Below, one piece after another: positions 1 through 6,700 of a DNA stretch of 12,985 nucleotides. A program made the position numbers and the translations under genes. The stretch spans positions 1 to 12,985 of the forward strand of contig USPO01000023.1 of NCBI GenBank assembly GCA_900556575.1, written 5' to 3'. A model generated the notes under the pieces. The model did not search any database, had not been told where the DNA came from, and worked only from the letters and a program-made list of their open reading frames with translations. The stretch comes from an uncultured Eubacteriales bacterium (GTDB taxonomy: Bacteria; Bacillota; Clostridia; UBA1381). The stretch's first letter is position 1, and each line of letters opens with the position of its first letter.

Positions 1-496
1 TGAATGTCCACATAACATTGAAGTTTCTGTCCAATGCCCAAATCTGATGATAACGATTTTTTAAGATAATGTTTTCGGCTCTGCCGATACCCTCAAGGTC
101 CGCAAATATGATACAGTCATGTGCCATTTCATCGGGAATCGGGTGCTTTTCCTTTAATTCTCCGGTCTTGCCGTTAAATATGCAAAGCTCACTGTTCATA
201 ATGCAGATAAATTCATTATATCCGTCATTATCAATATCATAAATCTGTGCCGGAATATCCGAACCGCTGTTTTTTACATCCGGATCCGGTGTTCCGATTT
301 GCCAAAGCTTTTCGCCTTCCAAATTATATGCCGTTGCACACTGAACCATATGCGGCACAAATCTGTCATCTATTCCGCCATCCGGCTGAACCATGACATA
401 TTCCATTCTTCCGTCGCCGTCAATATCTCCGAGCCACATTCTGCAGCCCTTGCCGGCATCCGTGTAGCTTAATTCCTTCAGCTTATAAACTTCCAT
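1..496 (-). CDS. FG-GAP/rhamnogalacturonan-lyase-like beta-propeller protein, 5' part
   Basis: Only the first 165 codons are in the window; the frame is open to base 1. The ATG at 494-496 is preceded by AAGGAG (505-510) at 8 bases, which fixes the start. I translated it by hand. The sequence shows repeated calcium-loop motifs of the FG-GAP/VCBS type: D24-I-D26-G-D28-G, D87-I-D89-N-D91-G and a degenerate D133-L-E135-G-I-G-R. Each is followed by a beta-strand, and the NRYHQIWALDRNFNVMW stretch (148-163) is also repeat-like. This is the pattern of the propeller of family PL11 rhamnogalacturonan lyases and relatives. There is no signal peptide and none of the N-terminal PL11 domain that precedes the propeller, so it may be a cytoplasmic propeller-only relative. 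Lyase activity is an inference; the pectin genes nearby support a role with rhamnogalacturonan fragments. Transcription probably starts at the promoter at 560-588. Confidence 0.65.
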   Translation of the reverse strand, partial: MEVYKLKELSYTDAGKGCRMWLGDIDGDGRMEYVMVQPDGGIDDRFVPHMVQCATAYNLEGEKLWQIGTPDPDVKNSGSDIPAQIYDIDNDGYNEFICIMNSELCIFNGKTGELKEKHPIPDEMAHDCIIFADLEGIGRAENIILKNRYHQIWALDRNFNVMWTF

Positions 497-559
497 CTCT
501 AATACTCCTTAAATCCGTCTATGCTTTTCATGCACAGGACTAACTTATATACAGCTTAC

Positions 560-588
560 ATTTTAGCAAACTACACCAATATTATCAA
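560..588 (-). promoter_or_regulatory. sigma-A promoter of the FG-GAP/lyase-like gene
   Basis: On the minus strand, TTGATA (583-588) and TAAAAT (560-565) are separated by exactly 17 bases. The expected start of transcription lies about 55 bases before the ATG. A second candidate, the extended -10 TGTTATAAT at 636-644, has no good -35 box. Confidence 0.6.
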
Positions 589-685
589 GAGTAATCATAG
601 CTGAATTTCCCTTTTATTTTACCGTTTTTTTGTTCATTATAACACTAACGTAAAAGGACGGAGATTCATTTTCTTTTTTATATTA

Positions 686-1294
686 TTAATTCAATTCCTC
701 TGTTTTAAATGTCATATATCCTTCATAATAATAGCTTGTGTCTATTCCTTTCATATACATATCCCTGCTGTATATATCATCTGTCAATGCATTTTTAAGT
801 ATATACTTGATTTCTATATCACGAATAGGACTGCGTTCCATCGCAAGAAGATAATCTTCCTTATCAACCATGCTCCAGTCAATTACTTTTCCTATTTCCT
901 TTTTTAAAATCAAATCAAGCCAAATACGCATACTTCTACCGTTTCCCTCACGAAACGGGTGTGCAATATTCATTTCAACATATTTCTCTATAATACTGTC
1001 AAAATTATTCTGAGGCATTTTATCAATATTCTCAAGTGCGGCTCTAATATACATAAGCGGTGCAAATCTGAAATTTCCCTTTGCGATATTTACATCTCTG
1101 ATTTTTCCTGCAAAATCATATATATCCTCAAATAAATATTTATGAATATAACAAAGTGTTTCAAATGTACCCGGTGTCAATTTGTCGAGAATCCCCGTTT
1201 CAAACAGTTTCATTGCCTTCTTTTTACTTATTTTTTCCTCTTCACGGGCAAGCTCCGCAGAATTTATTATACCCAATTTATTTTCAAGCGCCAT
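686..1294 (-). CDS. fic: Fic-domain protein, class III (self-inhibited) architecture
   Basis: This 202-residue protein carries the full Fic active-site signature HPFREGNGR at residues 112-120 (H112 catalytic; G117-N-G-R120 for phosphate binding). The upstream FRFAPLMYI segment (75-83) matches the substrate 'flap'. Family members transfer AMP, or occasionally another phosphate-containing group, from a nucleotide to a hydroxyl of a target protein. Near the C-terminus is SYYYEG (187-192), which fits the (S/T)xxxE(G/N) inhibitory motif; E191 would block ATP binding. A C-terminal location defines class III, as in the Neisseria meningitidis Fic protein. I chose the ATG at 1292-1294 because AGGAGG lies 6 bases before it; an upstream in-frame start adding 13 residues has no such site. 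No antitoxin gene is next to it, which suits a cis-inhibited enzyme. The target cannot be told from sequence. Confidence 0.92.
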   Translation of the reverse strand: MALENKLGIINSAELAREEEKISKKKAMKLFETGILDKLTPGTFETLCYIHKYLFEDIYDFAGKIRDVNIAKGNFRFAPLMYIRAALENIDKMPQNNFDSIIEKYVEMNIAHPFREGNGRSMRIWLDLILKKEIGKVIDWSMVDKEDYLLAMERSPIRDIEIKYILKNALTDDIYSRDMYMKGIDTSYYYEGYMTFKTEELN

Positions 1295-1345
1295 GCAATG
1301 CCTCCTATCCACGATATTTAACAAACAAATCAATGTTATACAACA

Positions 1346-1374
1346 ATTATACTACACCCAAGTTAAAAAGTCAA
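1346..1374 (-). promoter_or_regulatory. sigma-A promoter of fic
   Basis: TTGACT (1369-1374) and TATAAT (1346-1351) are separated by 17 bases on the minus strand, about 50 bases before the fic ATG. The -35 box begins 12 bases after the stop codon of the GNAT gene. No terminator lies between them, so fic may also receive read-through. Confidence 0.75.
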
Positions 1375-1385
1375 ATCAAACAAAT

Positions 1386-1868
1386 TTACAGCTCCAAAAT
1401 GAAGAAGTCACACTCTTCGTAAGGATGACTGAAATTAACTGGCAGTTCGCTTTCCTTTATCTTTTTAAAGCCCACTTTTTCATAAAACCTGTGCGCTCTG
1501 ACCGTATTATACGGTGTATCCAATAAAATAATTTTATATCCTTTTTTCTTTGCAAAATCAAGAAATACAGCATATAATTTTTGTCCGAGATGAACAGGCG
1601 CTCCCTGATATTTTTCATACACAAAAAACTTTTTTAACACTGCTATATCCTCACCGCATGGCATAATACCGATAGTACCCGCAAGCCTTCCGTTTTCTGT
1701 TGCCGTCCAAAAATTTCCGCCGTGCTGAATATATTCTTCTCTGATATTCAGCATATCCGGCTGATCCTCCGCCGTCACAATCGGACGTGTTCCGTCATTC
1801 TGAAAATGCAACACCAAGTCTACTATATCCTGTGTATATCGCTCCTCGAATTGAACAATTGAAATCAT
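1386..1868 (-). CDS. GNAT family N-acetyltransferase
   Basis: This 160-residue protein is the length of a single GNAT domain and fits the fold. It has an N-terminal beta-alpha unit, then FWTATENGRLAGTIGI (53-68) as strands 2-3. LKKFFVYEKYQGAPVHLGQKL (78-98) corresponds to strand 4 and the acetyl-CoA pyrophosphate loop. NTVRAHRFYEKVGFKKI (121-137) is the usual C-terminal motif with the conserved F128-Y129 and G133-F134. The pyrophosphate loop is a variant of Q/R-x-x-G-x-G/A, reading Q88-G-A-P-V-H-L-G95. The acceptor substrate is unknown. AGGAGG precedes the ATG and overlaps the stop codon of a 19-codon ORF immediately upstream (1880-1939), so translation may be coupled. No terminator is visible before fic. 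Confidence 0.9.
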   Translation of the reverse strand: MISIVQFEERYTQDIVDLVLHFQNDGTRPIVTAEDQPDMLNIREEYIQHGGNFWTATENGRLAGTIGIMPCGEDIAVLKKFFVYEKYQGAPVHLGQKLYAVFLDFAKKKGYKIILLDTPYNTVRAHRFYEKVGFKKIKESELPVNFSHPYEECDFFILEL

Positions 1869-1879
1869 TAATATTCCTC

Positions 1880-1939
1880 CTAATAAATATAAACACTGTA
1901 ATTATTCTGAATATATTGTTTTAATTCTTTCCTATTCAT
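1880..1939 (-). CDS. 19-codon mini-ORF, MmcQ/YjbR-like N-terminus (remnant or leader peptide)
   Basis: An ATG at 1937-1939 is preceded by GGAG (1948-1951) at 8 bases and followed by 18 further sense codons, then TAG at 1880-1882. The peptide reads MNRKELKQYIQNNYSVYIY. From memory this resembles the first residues of MmcQ/YjbR family proteins, which often begin M-[NT]-R-x-E-L-x-x-Y-I and continue with a proline/tryptophan-rich segment that is absent here. Its stop codon overlaps the AGGAGG of the GNAT gene. It could be the stump of a deleted YjbR gene, whose family often neighbours GNAT genes in Clostridia, or a leader peptide that couples ribosomes to the GNAT gene. The similarity is a judgement by eye over a short stretch. 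Confidence 0.4.
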   Translation of the reverse strand: MNRKELKQYIQNNYSVYIY

Positions 1940-1980
1940 TTCATTATCTCCAACTTTTTATTTGTATTTCCATCCATTCA

Positions 1981-2010
1981 GAAAATGGGCAATCCCGATT
2001 GGAATTGCCC
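1981..2010 (-). terminator. Intrinsic terminator of lysS
   Basis: On the minus strand GGGCAA (2005-2010) pairs with TTGCCC (1987-1992), with TCC/GGA extending the stem past one bulged base. The stem is followed by ATTTTC. It lies 38 bases after the lysS stop codon. The T-run is short, so efficiency is uncertain. Confidence 0.65.
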
Positions 2011-2048
2011 ACTTATTGTACTTATTTTACTAATTATACAATTTCTTC

Positions 2049-3530
2049 TTATTCGCTTAACGGCTTCATTGTCGGGAATAAGAGTACATCTCTTATAGCC
2101 GGTGAATTAGTCAAAAGCATACACATACGGTCAATACCGAAGCCTATACCGCCTGTCGGAGGCATACCTATCTCTAACGCACGCATGAAATCTTCATCTG
2201 TTGTTTTAGCCTCTTCGTCTCCCTGTGCGAGCTGCTCCTCCTGAGCCTTGAAACGCTCTCTCTGGTCAATCGGGTCATTAAGCTCCGAATATGCATTTGC
2301 CATTTCCCAGCCGTTCATGAAGAACTCAAAACGCTCCACATACTCCGGATTTTCCGGCTTTTTCTTTGTAAGCGGTGAAATTTCAATCGGGTGATCCATT
2401 ACAAATGTCGGCTGGAGTAAATGCTCCTCTGCAAATTCCTCAAAGAATAAGTTGAGAATATCTCCCTTCTTATGTCTCTTCTCGTACTCTACATGATGCT
2501 CGTCAGCCGCTGCTCTTGCTTCTTCAAGTGTATGGATTTCATTGAAATCAACACCCGAATACTTCTTAACAGCGTCTACCATTGTAATTCTCTCGAACGG
2601 CTTTCCCAAGTCCATCTCGATGCCGTTATAAACAATCTTTGTTGTTCCGAGAACCTCCTGTGCTACATGACGGTATAAGTTTTCTGTTAAATCCATCATA
2701 CCGTGGTAATCTGTATATGCCTGATAAAGCTCCATTAATGTAAATTCCGGATTGTGACGTGTGTCAAGTCCTTCGTTTCTGAATACTCTGCCTATTTCAT
2801 ATACTCTGTCAAAGCCGCCTACGATAAGACGCTTTAAGTATAACTCAAGTGAAATTCTAAGCTTGAAATCTGTATCCAATGCATTGAAATGTGTTTCAAA
2901 CGGTCTTGCGGCTGCTCCGCCCGCATTTGAAACGAGCATCGGTGTTTCAACCTCCAAGAAGTTCTGTGCATTTAAGTAACTTCTTATAGCCGCAATAATC
3001 TTTGAACGATTGATAAATGTCTTTTTAACCTCATCGTTCATGATAAGGTCAACATATCTCTGACGGTATCTCATATCCGTATCGCTCAAACCGTGGAACT
3101 TCTCCGGAAGCGGCTGGAGTGACTTTGAAAGAAGTGTACACTTGGCAACTCTTACTGACATCTCGCCTGTCTGAGTTGTGAATACTTCACCCTCAACACC
3201 GATTATATCACCGATGTCAAGCTTTTTAAATCTGTCGTATTCCTCATCGCCAAGCTCATCACGCTTAAAGAATACCTGAATTTTTCCGTCAATATCCGCA
3301 AGGTGACCAAAGCCAACCTTACCCATACGTCTTTTTGACATAAGACGTCCTGCTATTGAAACCTTCTTGCCCTCATATTCCGCATAATTATCCTTAATCT
3401 GAGCGGAGGTAGTATCACGGTCATACTTAGTTATTTTAAACGGGTCAGCACCCTCATTCTGAAGCTCTGTAAGCTTATCACGTCTGTTCTTTAATATCTG
3501 GGTTAATCTTGCTGATTCTTCCTGTGCCAT
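2049..3530 (-). CDS. lysS: Lysyl-tRNA synthetase, class II
   Basis: LysRS attaches lysine to tRNA-Lys in the cytoplasm using ATP. The 493-residue length is normal for the bacterial class II enzyme. Residues 55-135 form the N-terminal OB-fold anticodon-binding domain (VSIAGRLMSKRRMGKVGFGHL). The catalytic domain has motif 1 around FLEVETPML (191-199), motif 2 with VFRNEGLDTRHNPEFTLMELY (249-269) and motif 3 with GGIGFGIDR (460-468). The arginines of motifs 2 and 3 are both present. The start is fixed by AGGAGG seven bases before the ATG. The gene stands alone between its own promoters and a terminator; greA, its frequent clostridial neighbour, is not next to it. No frameshift or missing motif was seen. 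Confidence 0.98.
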   Translation of the reverse strand: MAQEESARLTQILKNRRDKLTELQNEGADPFKITKYDRDTTSAQIKDNYAEYEGKKVSIAGRLMSKRRMGKVGFGHLADIDGKIQVFFKRDELGDEEYDRFKKLDIGDIIGVEGEVFTTQTGEMSVRVAKCTLLSKSLQPLPEKFHGLSDTDMRYRQRYVDLIMNDEVKKTFINRSKIIAAIRSYLNAQNFLEVETPMLVSNAGGAAARPFETHFNALDTDFKLRISLELYLKRLIVGGFDRVYEIGRVFRNEGLDTRHNPEFTLMELYQAYTDYHGMMDLTENLYRHVAQEVLGTTKIVYNGIEMDLGKPFERITMVDAVKKYSGVDFNEIHTLEEARAAADEHHVEYEKRHKKGDILNLFFEEFAEEHLLQPTFVMDHPIEISPLTKKKPENPEYVERFEFFMNGWEMANAYSELNDPIDQRERFKAQEEQLAQGDEEAKTTDEDFMRALEIGMPPTGGIGFGIDRMCMLLTNSPAIRDVLLFPTMKPLSE

Positions 3531-3572
3531 TTATTATTCCTCCTATTAAAATTGTAAAATGCAATCCCTATA

Positions 3573-3601
3573 ATTATATAACATTTTTGCCCAAATTACA
3601 A
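3573..3601 (-). promoter_or_regulatory. Proximal lysS promoter
   Basis: TTGTAA (3596-3601) and TATAAT (3573-3578) lie 17 bases apart on the minus strand, about 43 bases before the lysS ATG. This would give a short leader with no room for a T-box. Confidence 0.65.
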
Positions 3602-3708
3602 GGGAATTTTCGATATTTTTTTATTTTTGGTGAAAAAATCAAACCAACATACCTATTAATTTTTTATTTCGTTCAATAATCACCGTTCAGCCAAAACCTT
3701 TTATAAAT

Positions 3709-3737
3709 ATCATATCACATAAAGCCGCTCATGTCAA
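3709..3737 (-). promoter_or_regulatory. Distal lysS promoter, consensus -35
   Basis: A perfect TTGACA (3732-3737) and TATGAT (3709-3714) are 17 bases apart, immediately after the terminator of the arabinanase gene. Transcripts from it would carry a leader of roughly 170 bases that is A/T rich. I see no T-box motif (TGGNACCGCG) in it and no strong hairpin. Confidence 0.7.
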
Positions 3738-3748
3738 CATTTGCTTTC

Positions 3749-3783
3749 AAAAAAGAGGGCAGCGGTCAATGCCGCAACCCTCT
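3749..3783 (-). terminator. Intrinsic terminator of the arabinanase gene
   Basis: On the minus strand AGAGGGTTGCGG (3772-3783) pairs with CCGCTGCCCTCT (3754-3765): six pairs, one wobble, one mismatch, four pairs, with a six-base loop. A run of six T follows (3749-3754). It begins 10 bases after the stop codon. Confidence 0.9.
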
Positions 3784-3793
3784 CTCTCTAACA

Positions 3794-6700
3794 TTATTCA
3801 CATAGCTTTTTAACCTGTGCTTCCGATAAGCAGCTGTTAAAAATCCTGATATTATCTATTGAACCGTCAAGCGGTGTATCCCAGAAGTTCACTCCGACAA
3901 ACAGCTTTGTTGTTCCATTGATTATATCTGTAATCGTTCCTTCGGCAATCTTGCTTCCGTCAACATAAATCTTTCCGCTTGTACCGTTGGCAGTAACAGT
4001 TATATTTTGCCACTTGTTAAGCTGCATTGCATTATTTTCCTCCGCAGCTATATCATTCCATAGATTTCCGTTTGCAACATCTCTCGACCAAATCATCGGA
4101 CCGCTTGAAAGAGTTTTCTGCCAGCCCTGCGGTGCAATCGATACCCATTTAGCATCTGTATCGCCGACAAGTGCATCATTTCCGGAATAGTCCATCATCA
4201 ATATAAACGGCGAATACTGCACTGATGTATTAAGCTTTGCATCAAAGCTTATTGTATACTTCTTTGAAGTCGGTGCATAATCAAGCATTACACCGCCGGA
4301 ATTTTCTCCTGTAAATGCAAGTGCCTTATCGTTTTCCTCACCGCTCTTACCCTCTGCAAGTGCGATTTCTGCCGGTGCATTTTCTGTTCCGGCTTTTGAA
4401 TTTACAGAATTCAAACCCGTTAATTCACCGTTAAAATCATATGTCTTATCCGGCTCCGGAACCGTTACCGGTGCCGGAGTTGCCGGAGTATCGCTGCCGC
4501 TTAATGCATGATACACCTTAATATCATCAAAGAGAACCTTTCCGCCGCTTTCTGTTGTTCCCCACAATGCCGGGAACGAGTCTACATAATCTTCAGAAAC
4601 AACCTCTCCGCCTACCGATATTGTTCTTGTGTAGGTATCGGCATTATTCTTGATGGTTGTCTTTATCTCTGTCCAATCTGTACTTGAAAGCCTATCCGTA
4701 ATATCATTTGTTGCCTGTGTGCCTGTTGAATCTCCCCAGAAAAGCTTTGCATTGCTCGAATTAAGCTTTGCGTAGATAATACCGGTCATTGTGTATCCGT
4801 CCGGAACCTCTCCGCCCCTAAGCTGTATTCTTGCACCTCGGTTACTGCTTGCAAACTTACCCGAACCAAGCTCAAGCGCATTGCCTGTTCTTCCGCCCGA
4901 TACAATCGCAGCATATGTTCCCGCATCTCCTCCGCTTGAACGGCCGCCGACTATAACAGTCGCTCCGGCATATGTATTAATTGTCTGATCTGCTGTTCCC
5001 TGCGCTGCAATTGTTCCGACTGCAGCATCATCAAAATTAGTTTCAACCGGTGACATCGGCTCCGGATCAGGCTCTATATCCGCAATACTTATTGTATTCT
5101 TTTCCGGCCTATCAGCTGCACCTATAGTGAAACTTGCCGCATCCAAATCATTTCCGTATGAAAGTGTAAGCTTTCCGTTAATAACAGCGAGGTATCTTCC
5201 GCTGTCATATGCACATTCAAATGATACAGTACCGCCCTTGCCATTAATACCCTTAACTGTCTTGAACGTCATATAATCACCCTGCTTACCGTCCATATCC
5301 TGAGTAAGCGTTACTTCTCCGTCCTTTGCGGAAATGTATAAGCCCGGCTTATTAACCGACTGAAGCGATACATAATAGTCTGCATTTTCATTTGACGGTA
5401 CAGACTTAGCCTTCATAATCTCCCATGCTGTATTATACTTATCCTGTGCATCCTTAGCCTTAACCGATACACTTAACGGATATGCCGCATCAGAACTTGA
5501 GTTTCTGAATTCATCATGACCGAGATATCTATTATCCGAGGTTACAATTGTACTTGCTGTTCCTGTAAGACCGATTGACTCCTCCGTAAGCGGATATACA
5601 TATCCGTTTTCATCAAATTCAAGCTCCTGCACGCATACGGAACGTCTGTAACCGTTTCCATCCGGCAATGCACCGTTGTGATAAATGAAATATGTCTTTC
5701 CGTTAAAGTCAATTACCGACGGATGATTTGTATTCGCCGTAGCATTCGGTGGCATGATTATCTGTTTAAAGTCATATCTTCCCATCGGACTGTCAGCCAT
5801 TGCATAAGCCATTTCCTCACGCCAGTTCTGTGCATAGAAGAGGTAATACTTACCGTTACGCTTATAAAGCCACGGTGCCTCTGTGAACCAGTTATTTTCC
5901 GGCATTGATTTAATCTTACGCTCTACAACATCCTTATGCATTACAATCTGACCGTCACCGTCTAAATCTTTAATTGAAGTCATATCCTCATTAAGCTCGG
6001 CAACGTAATACTTTCCGTTTCCCCATGCAAGATAACGATGCTCTGTACCGCTGTCATCCGTATCAATCAATACGGTCGGGTCAATATCATTATAGCTGCT
6101 TGATTCCGGTGTCGTAAAGCTGCCCGATACCAACGGCTTTCCGATGTCCGTATACGGACCTTCCGGCTTGTCTGCAACCGCAACACCTACTGACTGCTTT
6201 CCGTCTGATGTCTTATCCCATGTGCAGTAATAGAAATAATACTTTCCTTTATACTCTTCCATCTGACCTGCCCATGCCGATGTTTTGTTACTTGCCCATG
6301 ATATGCTTGAGGCACTCATAATCTCGCCCTTATATTCCCAATCGGTCATATTCTTTGAGGTATAGAGTACCCAGTTCGGCATATTGTATGTTGCCTTCGA
6401 GTCATTGTATGCATATGTGGACGCATCGTGTCCCACAATGAGATACACCGTATCCTTTATGCCGTCACCGTCCGTATCAATTACTGTTGCAGCCGGGTCT
6501 CCGCCGTATAAAATATTACCCTTATCGTCATAACCGAGCTCCGGATTTCCGCCCGCACTCTTATCTATTGAAATTGCTTCGGAGGTTACCTTCTTTGACT
6601 CTGTTGCAAACGTTTTTTCCATTGACTTCTTACCAAACTGTGTTATATGGTTTTGGTCTGTACCTGTAAGAGATATTACATATTCCTGTTCATCTCTGTC

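Noticed and set aside
1295..1333. 13-codon N-terminal extension of Fic
   Set aside because: AGGAGG lies 6 bases before the internal ATG at 1294, and the extension lies mostly in the promoter-proximal leader.
686..1868. Fic plus GNAT as a toxin-antitoxin pair
   Set aside because: Fic carries its own inhibitory motif, the genes have a promoter between them, and the GNAT protein resembles neither a Fic antitoxin (FicA type) nor a TacT-type toxin with a DUF1778 partner.
3531..3702. T-box riboswitch in the lysS leader
   Set aside because: No TGGNACCGCG element or specifier/antiterminator structure is visible and the leader is A/T-rich and too short.
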